Source: Streptomyces malaysiensis subsp. samsunensis (GTDB taxonomy: Bacteria > Actinomycetota > Actinomycetes > Streptomycetales > Streptomycetaceae). Taken from it: a stretch of DNA of 64,000 nucleotides. The notes below the pieces were generated by a model. The model saw only the letters and a program-made list of their open reading frames with translations. It was not told the origin of the DNA and did no database searches. A program made the position numbers and the translations under genes. The stretch spans positions 62,001 to 126,000 of the forward strand of contig NZ_JANIIC010000019.1 in the NCBI RefSeq assembly GCF_024519315.1, written 5' to 3'. This document shows positions 9,813 through 18,807 of this stretch, piece by piece. Numbering within the stretch: position 1 is the stretch's first letter; each line of letters starts with the position of its first letter.

Positions 9813-10574
9813 TCACACCTCGGGACGGAGCATGGGCGGGTTGAGCAGCGTCGCCCCTCCGGCCCGGAACAGCTGGGCGGGACGGCCGCCCTGACGGGTC
9901 GTCGTACCACCCGTGGGCACCAGGAAGCCCGGGGTGCCGGTGACCTTGCGATGGAAGTTGCGCGGGTCCAGGGCCACGCCCCACACCGCCTCGTACACCC
10001 GGCGCAGCTCGCCGACCGTGAACTCCTGCGGGCAGAAGGCGGTGGCCAGCGAGGAGTACTCGATCTTGGAGCGGGCACGCTCGACCCCGTCCGCGAGGAT
10101 GCGGGCGTGATCGAAGGCGAGCGGGGCGGCCAGATCGCTGTCCCGGCCGAAGGTCCCGTCCTGCTCGAGCAGCGATTCGACCGGGGCCCAGCGCACGCTG
10201 TGCGCGTCACCTCCGGGCCGGGGCGCGGGCAGATCGGGCGCCAGCGCGAGGTGCGCCACGCTGACCACTCGCATTCGGGGGTCCCGATTGGGATCGCCGT
10301 ACGTGGCGAGCTGCTCGAGATGGGCGGCGTTCGGCGGGACCGGAAGCGTGGGGTCATGGGCGAGCAGCCCGGTCTCCTCGGCCAGCTCCCTGGCAGCGGC
10401 GGCGGCGAGATCCTCATCGGACCGCACGAAACCGCCGGGCAGCGCCCACCGCCCCTTGAAGGGCGGCTCCCCGCGGCGGACGGCCAGCGCACACAGCGAA
10501 TGCCGCCGCACGGTGAGCACGACCAGATCAACGGTGACCGCGAATGCCGGAAAGGCCGATGGGTCGTAGGGCAT
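9813..10574 (-). CDS. NUDIX hydrolase with C-terminal winged helix (NrtR-like)
   Basis: This 253-residue protein joins a NUDIX domain (about 10-150) to a C-terminal DNA-binding-type domain (about 165-235). The NUDIX box is complete: Gly-x5-Glu-x7-ArgGluLeu-x-GluGlu-x-Gly, seen as GFVRSDED ... ARELAEETGLL. The C-terminal region FTVGELRRVYEAVWGVALDPRNFHRKV matches the winged helix of NrtR-type regulators, which sense ADP-ribose or NAD intermediates. Many NrtR regulators have lost catalysis; this one keeps the catalytic glutamates, so it may hydrolyse as well as regulate. The ATG at 10574 lies ten bases from a near-palindrome at 10584-10606, suggesting autoregulation. No NAD gene is adjacent. 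Confidence 0.82.
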   Translation of the reverse strand: MPYDPSAFPAFAVTVDLVVLTVRRHSLCALAVRRGEPPFKGRWALPGGFVRSDEDLAAAAARELAEETGLLAHDPTLPVPPNAAHLEQLATYGDPNRDPRMRVVSVAHLALAPDLPAPRPGGDAHSVRWAPVESLLEQDGTFGRDSDLAAPLAFDHARILADGVERARSKIEYSSLATAFCPQEFTVGELRRVYEAVWGVALDPRNFHRKVTGTPGFLVPTGGTTTRQGGRPAQLFRAGGATLLNPPMLRPEV

Positions 10575-10583
10575 GACGCGATC

Positions 10584-10606
10584 ATAGTCGTCTGCCTGAC
10601 GATAAT
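10584..10606. promoter_or_regulatory. Near-palindromic operator before the NUDIX/winged-helix gene
   Basis: Nine-base arms ATAGTCGTC and GACGATAAT are separated by TGCCT; seven of the nine positions pair. The site ends ten bases before the start codon, where a bound regulator would block expression. NrtR-type proteins bind palindromes of about this length. The assignment is inference. Confidence 0.5.
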
Positions 10607-10809
10607 CAGGCCCTTGAGCATGATCCCCGATGTTCGTGAAACCGCTCTCTCAACCGCTTGCCCACACGCTTCCCGAACCCCCTTCCGAATGCCGCCGAGC
10701 CGCCCCGCACCCCAGGTCGTCGCGCCTCGGCCCACCCTGCCTGCCCTGCCGTCCATCGTCCGCCGTCCGCCCCTGGCCGCCGCGCTCGGGCTCCCTGGCC
10801 CGGTCCGGG

Positions 10810-12396
10810 TCAGCGGCGGCTGCGCGCCCCCCGTCCACCGGTCCGGCGCCGGGCGCGCGGCCGTCCTTCCGGACGGCGCGTGCCTCCCGGGGTGCCCGCC
10901 CCGGCCGGTCCTCCCTTGCCACCCGAGCCCGCCGTTCCGCCCGGCCGCTCCCGCGCCGACTGCCGCTCCCTCCGGTCCTCCGCCTCCCCCGGCGCCTCCG
11001 CTTCCGCTTCCGCCTGTTCCTCCGCTTCCCCCGGCTCCTCCACTCCCGCGGGGGCGGACACCTCGGTGAGATCAGCCGACTCGACCGGTCCAGCCGTCTC
11101 GACCGTTTCGGCGGGGGCTCCAGCGGCCTCCTGCGGCTCGGCGGCCGCCAAATCGCCGAGCCGCTCCAGTTCCGCGTGCACCGCGGCGTGCACGGCCCGG
11201 TCGGCACGGTCAGCCCGGTCGGCGCGAACGGTCCCGTCAGAGCCGTCGACGCGCTCGGAACCGTCGACGCCGTCGGAGCTCTCCCGACGCAGGCATTGAC
11301 GCAACAGCTTCGGATGGACCCCCTCATTGCACGCCTGGTGCAGCAGCCTGGCGAAGAGATAGTCGGGATCGACCCGCAGGGCACGGCCGAACGCCACCCG
11401 TGCCATGAGCTCATCACCCGCCGACCAGGCGACCCACCCCGCCAGGGTGAGCGGCGCCGCCGCATGCTCCCCGTACGAGCCGACACAGCGGCGGGCCAGC
11501 GCGCGCCACAGCCGCAGCGCCGCGTCGGCGTCCACTTCCTCCATCCACCCGGCCACCCGGTCCCGGGTGCGCCGGTCCTGGAGCCCGATGATCACTGCGG
11601 CAGCCTCCCGGTCGTCGAGCAGACCGTCATCGCTGAGATCGGCCGTACAGGCATCGGCGACCGGTGTCTCGGCCTGGAATTCGTCCAGCATCCGGCCCAG
11701 CAGACCGAGGGTCTGCGCACGGACCGTCGCGGAGCCACCACCATCCAGGATCCGGGGCACGAGCTCGACCCCGGCCGCGTCCAGCGCCCGCTCCTGCCCA
11801 TCGGCCCGAGGCGCGCCGAGCGGGGCGAGCCTGGCCTCCATCTCGCGCAGCGAGCCGCGCACCTGGACCCCCGCGAACGTCGCCGCAGCGGCCATGACCG
11901 AGGTGCCGGGCAGGGCGAGCGGAACGCCTTCCGGCGGACAGCAGCGCCGGTCGGGGCAGACATACGACCAGAACCGGCCGCCGGAGATGCAGAGCGCCTC
12001 GAACACCGGCACATCCAACCCGCCGCACGCGATGCGCAGCCGCTGGGCGAGGGGCCGCAGCCGCTCCATCGCCTCCTGCCCGGACTCGCCCTCGGCCGGC
12101 TCCTGGCACAGGAACAGAACGACCCCCTCCGGCCGTCCGCCACGCCGCTCACAGCCGCTGATCAGGCATTCGGCGAGCTGGTCGCAGACCTCGGGCCACT
12201 CCTCCGGGACCCGGGGAATGCCGAGCCTCAGCCTGCCGCCGAACCGGCCGCGCGAGCCGTGCAGCGCGATCATCACGATGCTGTCGTCCGGCTGAAAACC
12301 CAGGACATAGGGCAGGGCATCGGCGAGCTCGGCCGGACTGCGGAGGGTGACCTGCTCTTCGCCGGGCAGCCCGGCCGCTTCGTTGTGTCGAGTCAT
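10810..12396 (-). CDS. DUF4192 domain protein
   Basis: This actinobacterial protein of unknown function has 528 residues. The DUF4192 domain fills about the first 370 residues and starts with the characteristic [32 protein letters not shown]. After it comes a long acidic Ala/Glu/Pro-rich tail, ending in a basic Arg-rich stretch. One CPDRRCCPP cysteine cluster lies near residue 165. ATG at 12396 fits the start of the domain; upstream frame extension is low-quality sequence. The ribosome-binding site is weak (AGGGAC at about ten bases). It is divergent from the RecQ gene with 110 bases between starts, and the shared region contains a striking palindrome. Confidence 0.8.
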   Translation of the reverse strand: MTRHNEAAGLPGEEQVTLRSPAELADALPYVLGFQPDDSIVMIALHGSRGRFGGRLRLGIPRVPEEWPEVCDQLAECLISGCERRGGRPEGVVLFLCQEPAEGESGQEAMERLRPLAQRLRIACGGLDVPVFEALCISGGRFWSYVCPDRRCCPPEGVPLALPGTSVMAAAATFAGVQVRGSLREMEARLAPLGAPRADGQERALDAAGVELVPRILDGGGSATVRAQTLGLLGRMLDEFQAETPVADACTADLSDDGLLDDREAAAVIIGLQDRRTRDRVAGWMEEVDADAALRLWRALARRCVGSYGEHAAAPLTLAGWVAWSAGDELMARVAFGRALRVDPDYLFARLLHQACNEGVHPKLLRQCLRRESSDGVDGSERVDGSDGTVRADRADRADRAVHAAVHAELERLGDLAAAEPQEAAGAPAETVETAGPVESADLTEVSAPAGVEEPGEAEEQAEAEAEAPGEAEDRRERQSARERPGGTAGSGGKGGPAGAGTPGGTRRPEGRPRARRRTGGRGARSRR

Positions 12397-12433
12397 GGCC
12401 CGACGGTCCCTCAGCCCCGGCGGCCCCGCCACC

Positions 12434-12457
12434 CCTGTGGATAACCTTATCCACAGG
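12434..12457. promoter_or_regulatory. Perfect palindrome of two inverted DnaA-box sequences
   Basis: Arms CCTGTGGATAA (12434-12444) and TTATCCACAGG (12447-12457) are exact reverse complements around CC. Each arm contains TTATCCACA, the classical high-affinity DnaA box. It sits between the divergent DUF4192 and RecQ genes, 38 and 49 bases from their starts. The sequence is certain; binding by DnaA is inferred. Confidence 0.6.
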
Positions 12458-12506
12458 CTGCCGGGGGCGTTGGCGCGATGTCGGCGGGATCGGGTTGCAT
12501 GGGGGC

Positions 12507-14672
12507 ATGAGCGACGAAAATCTGCGTACCTCGGCCGACCGCGTCCTGGCCCGCCTCGTCGGGGACACCACCGGCTCCGCCCGGCTCCGGGAGGATCAAT
12601 GGCGGGCGATCGAGGCGCTGGTCGCCGAGCGCCGCCGGGCACTGGTCGTGCAGCGCACGGGCTGGGGCAAGTCGGCGGTGTATTTCGTCGCCACCGCGCT
12701 GCTGCGCGAGCGCGGCAGCGGTCCGACCGTGATCGTCTCCCCCCTGCTCGCGCTGATGCGCAACCAGGTCGAGGCCGCCGCGCGCGCCGGTATCCACGCC
12801 CGCACCATCAATTCCGCCAACACCGAGGAGTGGGACACCATCCAGGCGGAGGTCGCCGCGGGCGAGGTGGATGTGCTGCTGGTGAGCCCCGAGCGGCTGA
12901 ACAACCCCGACTTCCGCGACGAGGTGCTGCCCCGGCTAGCCGCCGCCACCGGTCTGCTGGTCGTCGACGAGGCACACTGCATCTCCGACTGGGGCCATGA
13001 CTTCCGGCCCGACTACCGCAGGCTGCGCACCATGCTCGCCGATCTGCCCCAGGGCGTGCCCGTGCTCGCCACGACCGCGACCGCGAACGCACGGGTCACG
13101 GCCGATGTGGCCGAGCAGTTGGGCACCGGCGAGGGCACGGGGCGAGCGCTGGTGCTGCGCGGCCCGCTGGACCGGGAGAGCCTGCGGCTGGGCGTGCTGC
13201 CGCTGCCGGACGCCGCGCATCGGCTCGGCTGGCTCGCCGACCACCTCGATGAGCTGCCGGGCTCAGGGATCATCTACACCCTCACCGTCGCCGCGGCCGA
13301 GGAGGTGACCGCGTTTCTGCGGCAGCGCGGCCACACCGTGGCCTCCTACACCGGCAAGACGGAGAACGCGGATCGTCAGCAGGCCGAGGAGGATCTGCTG
13401 GCCAACCGGGTCAAGGCGCTGGTCGCCACCTCCGCGCTGGGCATGGGCTTCGACAAGCCGGATCTCGGCTTCGTGGTGCATCTCGGTTCACCGTCCTCCC
13501 CCATCGCCTACTACCAGCAGGTCGGACGCGCCGGGCGCGGTGTGGAGCACGCCGAGGTGCTGCTTCTGCCCGGCCGTGAGGACGAGGCGATCTGGCGGTA
13601 TTTCGCCTCGCTCGCCTTCCCGCCCGAGGAGCAGGTGCGCCGCACCCTCGATGTGCTGGCGGCGTCGGACCGGCCGGTGTCGCTGCCCGCGCTCGAGCCC
13701 CAGGTCGAGCTGCGGCGGTCACGTCTGGAGATCATGCTCAAGGTGCTCGACGTGGACGGCGCGGTGCGGCGTGTGCGCGGCGGCTGGACGGCCACCGGTC
13801 AGCCCTGGGCGTACGACGCGGAGCGGTATGCGTGGGTGGCACGCCAGCGGGAGGCCGAGCAGCAGGCCATGCGGGAGTACGCCACGACGGCCGACTGCCG
13901 GATGGAGTTCCTCCGGCGGCAGCTGGACGACGAGAAGGCGGCGCCGTGCGGCCGTTGTGACAACTGCGCGGGGGCTCGGTTCACCGCCGAGGTGTCCGCC
14001 GCCTCGCTGGACGCGGCGCGCGGTGAGCTGGGGCGGCCCGGTGTCGAGGTGGAGCCGCGCCGTATGTGGCCGACCGGGCTGCCCGCGGTGGGCGTCGATC
14101 TCAAGGGCCGCATCGCGGCGGGTGAGCAGGCCGCTCCGGGCCGGGCCCTGGGCCGTCTGTCCGACATCGGCTGGGGAAACCGGCTGCGGCCGCTGCTGGC
14201 CCCGCAGAGCCCGGACGCCCCGGTGCCCGACGATGTGGCCGGTGCGGTGGTGACGGTGCTCGCCGACTGGGCCAAGGGCCCCGGCGGCTGGGCCTCGGGC
14301 GCGCCGGACGCCCCGGACCGCCCGGTGGGCGTGGTCACGATCGCCTCGCGCACCCGTCCGCAGTTGATCCGGACACTGGGCGAACGGATCGCCGCCGTCG
14401 GCCGGTTGCCCCTGCTCGGGAGCGTGGCGTACCACGACGGCGAGATCGACACCCGGGTGCCGCGCACCAACAGCGCCCAGCGGCTGCGGGCGCTGCATGG
14501 CGCGCTGACCGTGCCGCCCCCGCTGGCGGCGGCCCTCGCCGAGGCGGGTGGGCCGGTGCTGCTGGTGGACGATATGGCGGATACCGGCTGGACCTTGGCC
14601 GTCGCCTCCCGGCTGCTCCGCCGGGCCGGAGCGGCCGGAGTGTTTCCGCTGGTCCTGGCCGTGCAGGGGTAG
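12507..14672 (+). CDS. RecQ-family DNA helicase with C-terminal phosphoribosyltransferase-like domain
   Basis: This is a predicted ATP-dependent 3'-5' DNA helicase of 721 residues. The N-terminal helicase core has Walker [11 protein letters not shown] near residue 50, [20 protein letters not shown] near 147-170 and the Arg finger QVGRAGRG near 340. The RecQ zinc domain is present, with [13 protein letters not shown] and CGRCDNC around 470-495. No HRDC domain follows. Instead residues about 560-721 resemble a type I phosphoribosyltransferase, with [13 protein letters not shown] matching the PRPP-binding loop. ATG at 12507 is preceded closely by a GGGGG run; an in-frame TTG 12 bases upstream is less likely. 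The role of the fused domain is not known. Confidence 0.88.
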   Translation: MSDENLRTSADRVLARLVGDTTGSARLREDQWRAIEALVAERRRALVVQRTGWGKSAVYFVATALLRERGSGPTVIVSPLLALMRNQVEAAARAGIHARTINSANTEEWDTIQAEVAAGEVDVLLVSPERLNNPDFRDEVLPRLAAATGLLVVDEAHCISDWGHDFRPDYRRLRTMLADLPQGVPVLATTATANARVTADVAEQLGTGEGTGRALVLRGPLDRESLRLGVLPLPDAAHRLGWLADHLDELPGSGIIYTLTVAAAEEVTAFLRQRGHTVASYTGKTENADRQQAEEDLLANRVKALVATSALGMGFDKPDLGFVVHLGSPSSPIAYYQQVGRAGRGVEHAEVLLLPGREDEAIWRYFASLAFPPEEQVRRTLDVLAASDRPVSLPALEPQVELRRSRLEIMLKVLDVDGAVRRVRGGWTATGQPWAYDAERYAWVARQREAEQQAMREYATTADCRMEFLRRQLDDEKAAPCGRCDNCAGARFTAEVSAASLDAARGELGRPGVEVEPRRMWPTGLPAVGVDLKGRIAAGEQAAPGRALGRLSDIGWGNRLRPLLAPQSPDAPVPDDVAGAVVTVLADWAKGPGGWASGAPDAPDRPVGVVTIASRTRPQLIRTLGERIAAVGRLPLLGSVAYHDGEIDTRVPRTNSAQRLRALHGALTVPPPLAAALAEAGGPVLLVDDMADTGWTLAVASRLLRRAGAAGVFPLVLAVQG

Positions 14673-14898
14673 GGGCGGCCGGGCCGCGGCGGGGCGCGAA
14701 CCGGTCAGGAATATAGAACGCACATCCAGGAAAAACGGTCAGTGGCGTCAACTGCGCATTGCCGCGGGCGGGCGCGACCGCGAGAATTGTCAGCAGCTCC
14801 CCGCCCCCGGTCCGTCCGTGGTACCGACGGGCTGTGTCGTGGCCCGCGCCCGTGCCCGACCCTTCGCACGGACCGTGGGCGCAGACGAAGGGATGACC

Positions 14899-15516
14899 GT
14901 GACCTTCGGCTTCGCTCCACCACCGTCCGCCGGTTCCGCTTCCCGGGTCGGCCGGATGCTCCAGCCCGCCGAGTGGGCGGCAGCGGGAATCCCGTTGCTG
15001 CGCAACCCGCGCGAGGTGGTCACCGGACTGCACAGTCGCCATCTGCCCACGCCCTCGACCGCCGTCGTCGCGGTCCTCGATCCGGACGAGCGGCTCACGG
15101 CGAGCGCCTCGTTCATCCGCCGCGCCGCCGCCGTCGACGGCTGGGACTTCCGGAACGCGCTGCTGGCGCAGTTGCGCCGGGTGATCCCGCACGACCTGCG
15201 CCGCCGCACACCGATCCGCACCGCCGTGCTGCTCTACTGCCGCGAGGGCGAGGGCCGGTGGACGGAGGAGGACGGCGCCTGGATGTGGGGGCTGCGCGAC
15301 GCCTGCACCCTGCACGGTCTGCGCTGTGGCGCGTACATCACGCTGACCCACGACGGATGGCGGGTCCTCGGCGAGGGGCGGGGCGGCCGTCGGCCGAACT
15401 CCGCTTCGCTGCCCACCGAGGTGGGGGTGGCGGTCGAGGGCGACGGCGACGCGAAGGCGCTGCCGCGGCCCCGCCTCGGAGCGCGCAAGGCGCTGAGCCA
15501 CTCCGCCGCCGTCTGA
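14899..15516 (+). CDS. Conserved actinobacterial protein of unknown function
   Basis: I do not recognise the family. The 205-residue product begins TFGFAPPPSAGSASRVGRML, has a compact central region (about 45-150) with predicted mixed strands and helices (AVVAVLDPDERLTASASFIRRAAAVDGWDF), and ends in a basic tail. There is no signal peptide or membrane segment. GTG at 14899 has GAAGGG with a good five-base spacer; the in-frame ATG at 14893 directly abuts that site and would be poorly spaced. It follows the RecQ gene by 226 bases, which contain no other gene. Confidence 0.7.
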   Translation: MTFGFAPPPSAGSASRVGRMLQPAEWAAAGIPLLRNPREVVTGLHSRHLPTPSTAVVAVLDPDERLTASASFIRRAAAVDGWDFRNALLAQLRRVIPHDLRRRTPIRTAVLLYCREGEGRWTEEDGAWMWGLRDACTLHGLRCGAYITLTHDGWRVLGEGRGGRRPNSASLPTEVGVAVEGDGDAKALPRPRLGARKALSHSAAV

Positions 15517-15618
15517 CCAGCCGCGGAGCACGCACGGCCCCTGGTCCGTCCGGACGCCGGACAGCTCCGCCGCGGGGGCAGAGACTGCCGGACACCGGGC
15601 GTTCGGGGACGTGCGGCC

Positions 15619-16272
15619 TCAGGCGCCCGGACCGATAAGGGTGTTGATCCGCTTCGGGTCGCCGCAGACGATCAGCAGCGTCCCGGCACGGCCCATCGCC
15701 TCGGGCAGCGCGTGGGCCACGGCATCGTTCGCACCACCGTTGACGGCGACGATCACGACAGGGCGGCCCTTGGCTCGATCGGCACCCGCGTCGGCGTAGA
15801 AGACATCGTCTCCCGCGTCGTGCTGCGCCCAGTAGGACGCCTCGCCGAAGGACAGCTCATGCGCCGCCCATGGATGCTGCTCCCCGGTGGTCAGCACCAG
15901 GATGTCGGCCGGGGCCCGGCCGGAATCCAGCAGCAGGTCGACCGCCTCGTCCGCCGCGTCCAGCGCACCCTCCACCGTGGCGGGGATCAGCTGGATCTGG
16001 GGAGTGGCCTTGGCGGCGGTTGTTTTGGCAGCCGAGGCCGCCGGGGCGGTCGGCAGGGGCTTCGTCGCATCGCTCGTGGTGCGCTGCGACTGGGCCGACG
16101 AGGTTCCGGCGGAGCCACGGTTGGGACCGGGGCTTCCAGGCCGACGCGGCGCGGGCCGGGGGCCGGGACCAGGGACAGGACGAGGGGTCGGCGCGGTGCG
16201 GCCTGCGGCCGGTGTCGCGCGGGGACCCGGGACACTCTCGTGAATCTGAGGCTCCTCGGGGATGAGAGGCAT
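15619..16272 (-). CDS. Uncharacterised protein with a UvrD-helicase C-terminal-like segment
   Basis: The first half of this 217-residue protein is a Pro/Ala/Thr-rich low-complexity region. The second half (about 105-217) is folded: APADILVLTTGEQHPWA ... VVIVAVNGGANDAV ... EAMGRAGTLLIVCGDPKRI. The last part looks like motif VI and the end of UvrD/Rep-type helicases (roughly LSRAR-LL-VVCGDP), but the key arginines are absent and no Walker motifs exist, so it cannot be an active helicase. It may be a domesticated remnant. ATG at 16272 is chosen over an upstream extension; the ribosome-binding site is weak. It lies 69 bases downstream of rnhB and may be cotranscribed. Confidence 0.65.
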   Translation of the reverse strand: MPLIPEEPQIHESVPGPRATPAAGRTAPTPRPVPGPGPRPAPRRPGSPGPNRGSAGTSSAQSQRTTSDATKPLPTAPAASAAKTTAAKATPQIQLIPATVEGALDAADEAVDLLLDSGRAPADILVLTTGEQHPWAAHELSFGEASYWAQHDAGDDVFYADAGADRAKGRPVVIVAVNGGANDAVAHALPEAMGRAGTLLIVCGDPKRINTLIGPGA

Positions 16273-16341
16273 GGGCTGATGTCTATCAAACGTCGGTGCG
16301 AGTCGCATCGGCGGGTGGCGGTTTTGACCGCTTGGTCTGGC

Positions 16342-17043
16342 TCAGAAGTCGAAGCCGAGTTGGCCTTCGTCCTCCAGCCCGACCGGTTCGGGGGTGTTGC
16401 GGATCCGCTTCAGGTGCCGCCAGCGGGGCAGCCCGTCCATATAGGCCCAGGACAGCCGGTGGTGGGGCGTGGGCCCCAGGTCCCGCAGGGCGGCGCGGTG
16501 TGTGGGGGACGGATATCCGGCATTGTCCTCGAAACAGAAGTCCGTGTGGTCGGCTCCCAGTTCGGCCATCATCGCATCCCGGCGCACCTTGGCGATCACC
16601 GAGGCGGCGGCGACGGACACACAGGACTGATCGCCCTTGATGACCGTACGAACCGTCCAGGGAGCACCGAGGTAGTCGTACTTCCCGTCCAGGATCACCG
16701 CGTCCGGCCGGACCGGCAACGTGTCCAGCGCACGGGTGGCGGCGAGCCGGAGGGCGGCCGTCATCCCCAGGGCGTCGATCTCCTCGGGAGAGGAGTGACC
16801 CAGGGCGTGTGCGGTGACCCACGAGTCCAACTCCCGGGCCAGGGCCGTGCGCTTCTTGGGGCTCAGCAGCTTGGAGTCGGTGAGTCCGGTGGGCGGACGG
16901 CGCAGTCCGGTGACCGCCGCGCAGACCGTCACCGGACCGGCCCATGCCCCGCGCCCGACCTCGTCGATACCGACGACGATCTTGGCTCCCGTCGTGGCTC
17001 GAAGCGAGCGCTCGACACTGTGGGTGGGCGGTTCATAGGCCAT
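16342..17043 (-). CDS. rnhB: Ribonuclease HII
   Basis: RNase HII nicks RNA-DNA hybrids at ribonucleotides misincorporated into DNA. The 233-residue product has [14 protein letters not shown] near residue 25, supplying Asp and Glu metal ligands and the GRG ribonucleotide-binding motif. A further Asp lies in [11 protein letters not shown] and the [14 protein letters not shown] block is typical. The C-terminus extends with a short acidic segment ending QLGFDF, which resembles a sliding-clamp-binding motif. The ATG at 17043 gives the expected family start, though its ribosome-binding site is weak. It leads a likely two-gene unit with the 15619 gene. Confidence 0.95.
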   Translation of the reverse strand: MAYEPPTHSVERSLRATTGAKIVVGIDEVGRGAWAGPVTVCAAVTGLRRPPTGLTDSKLLSPKKRTALARELDSWVTAHALGHSSPEEIDALGMTAALRLAATRALDTLPVRPDAVILDGKYDYLGAPWTVRTVIKGDQSCVSVAAASVIAKVRRDAMMAELGADHTDFCFEDNAGYPSPTHRAALRDLGPTPHHRLSWAYMDGLPRWRHLKRIRNTPEPVGLEDEGQLGFDF

Positions 17044-17233
17044 GGCGAGGACAACCTTACGCCGCTCTTACCCGCATTCGGAACCCGGATCCCGGCAGCG
17101 GTCGCCAGCCGCCCCCGGCGGTTGCCTCCCTGGTGAACCCGGTCGCCGCTTCCGCTCAACGCGGCGCGGCGGAGGGCCGGTTCGACAGGTGGGGCAAACC
17201 GGGCGACATACCTCATCCCGCCCATGGGACGGG

Positions 17234-18127
17234 TCAGTCGCCCCGCGCCGGGACCCACCCGGGCAGCGCCTCGGTGCGGTCCTGCCAGTCGCCGGGCGGC
17301 GTGCCGGTTGCCTCGGCCGCGACCACTCCTCCGGCGATGGCGCAGGTGGTGTCCACATCCCCTCCGGCCGAGGCCGTCTTCCAGATCGCCTCCTCGAAGG
17401 AGCCCAGGTGGCGGGCGGCCGCCCACAGGGCGAACGGCACGGTGTCATGGGCGCTGGTACGGCGGCCGCAGCCGAGCACCGCGGCGACGGTCCCCGCGTC
17501 CGCGTAGTCGAGCATGTCGCGGGCCCGGCGCAGCCCCGCATGGACGGCGCTGCGCGGCACCACCTCGACCACCCGGTCCAGCAACTCCTCCGGCCCGCCG
17601 TGGCCCGCCGGATCGGCCACCAGCGCCGCCGCCGCGGCCACCGCCATGGCACCCGCCACCGCCTCGCGGTGTTGATGCGTGGTGTACGCCGAGATCTCCG
17701 CCTGATGTGTCGCCTGCTCCACATCGCCCGCGTACCAGGCGCCCAGCGGGGCGATCCGCATGGCGGCGCCGTTTCCCCACGACCCCTGCCCCCGGAACAG
17801 AGCGGCGGCCAGGTCACGCCAGTTGCCACCCTCCCTGACGAGGCGGAGCATCCGGTTCACGGCGGGGCCGTAGCCCCGGTCGAAATCATGGTGGTCGGCG
17901 AAGGACCGGGCGAGATCGTCCTGGTCGATCCGGCCGTGGGTCACCAGGACGGCCAGGATCGAGCAGGCCATCTCGGTGTCGTCGGTCCACTGCCAGGGGG
18001 CGGGTGGCAGCTCGCGGCGCTTGAGGAACGGATAGTTGGCGGGTACGAAGAACTGGGAGCCGAGGGCATCGCCCACGGCCAGCCCGCGCAGACTCCGGAG
18101 AGCCCGGTGGAAACGGTCAGCGGTCAT
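17234..18127 (-). CDS. ADP-ribosylglycohydrolase family protein
   Basis: This predicted dinuclear-metal hydrolase removes ADP-ribose from proteins or related substrates. The 297-residue protein has the family metal motifs WTDDTEM near residue 45 and SAGGDVDTTCAIAGGVVAA near 255-270. The start motif LRGLAVGDALGS is also typical. ATG at 18127 is chosen for the family-like N-terminus TADRFHRALRSLRGLAVGDALG. It starts 11 bases after the histidine phosphatase stop, so the two are probably one operon together with the ABC-F gene upstream. The substrate is unknown. Confidence 0.88.
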   Translation of the reverse strand: MTADRFHRALRSLRGLAVGDALGSQFFVPANYPFLKRRELPPAPWQWTDDTEMACSILAVLVTHGRIDQDDLARSFADHHDFDRGYGPAVNRMLRLVREGGNWRDLAAALFRGQGSWGNGAAMRIAPLGAWYAGDVEQATHQAEISAYTTHQHREAVAGAMAVAAAAALVADPAGHGGPEELLDRVVEVVPRSAVHAGLRRARDMLDYADAGTVAAVLGCGRRTSAHDTVPFALWAAARHLGSFEEAIWKTASAGGDVDTTCAIAGGVVAAEATGTPPGDWQDRTEALPGWVPARGD

Positions 18128-18138
18128 CGTTGCGCACT

Positions 18139-18798
18139 CTAACCGGTGCGGCCGTAGGGCTCGGGGGTGCACCAGCGCTCGAACGGCCGGTCCAGGCGGT
18201 AGCGCCCGTCCGGGCCGAGCAGCAGGGACCGTGTCTCACCGTTGCCGGGGTTCGACAGCGACTCGAATTCGGCGACGTTCCAGTGCAGCCACCGCATACA
18301 GAACAGCCGCATGGTCAGCCCATGGGTCACCAGCAGGACGTTCGGCGGATGTGCCGGGTCCTGGAAGCTGCGCCACAGGCTCTCCAGGAAGGCGTCCACC
18401 CGGTCGTAGACATCCGCGCCCGACTCACCCTGCGCGAACCGGTAGAAGAAGTGCCCGTAGGCGTCGCGGTACGCCATCTGTTTCCGCACGTCCTCGCGGT
18501 CCTGCCAGTTCCCCCAGTCCTGCTCCCGCAGCCGGGGCTCCTCCCTGACCCGGGTGCGGGAGGGGTCCAGATCGAGCAGCTTCAGGGTCTGGTGGGTGCG
18601 GCGGTACGGCGACACATAGATCGAGACCTGTTCGTCGCCGAAGGTGGCGCGCAGCCGCTCGCCCGCCTCCTTCGCCTGCCGGAGTCCGTTCTCGGTCAGC
18701 TTCAGAGCATGGTCGGGCACTCTTTCGTACACCGAGTCATCGACATTCCCCTCCGATTCTCCGTGCCGTAGGAGGACGATGCGCCGGGGTCGAGCCAT
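18139..18798 (-). CDS. Histidine phosphatase family protein
   Basis: This 219-residue branch-2-like phosphoglycerate mutase-fold phosphatase has the catalytic LLRHGESEGN near residue 10 (phospho-accepting His in RHG). It also has YVSPYRRTHQT, REQDWGNW, and the second catalytic His in VLLVTHGLTMRLF near residue 160. The substrate is not predictable. It starts nine bases after the ABC-F stop codon and ends 11 bases before the ADP-ribosylglycohydrolase, so all three genes are likely cotranscribed. No signal peptide is seen, so it should be cytoplasmic. Confidence 0.9.
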   Translation of the reverse strand: MARPRRIVLLRHGESEGNVDDSVYERVPDHALKLTENGLRQAKEAGERLRATFGDEQVSIYVSPYRRTHQTLKLLDLDPSRTRVREEPRLREQDWGNWQDREDVRKQMAYRDAYGHFFYRFAQGESGADVYDRVDAFLESLWRSFQDPAHPPNVLLVTHGLTMRLFCMRWLHWNVAEFESLSNPGNGETRSLLLGPDGRYRLDRPFERWCTPEPYGRTG

Positions 18799-18807
18799 GG
18801 CGCCACC

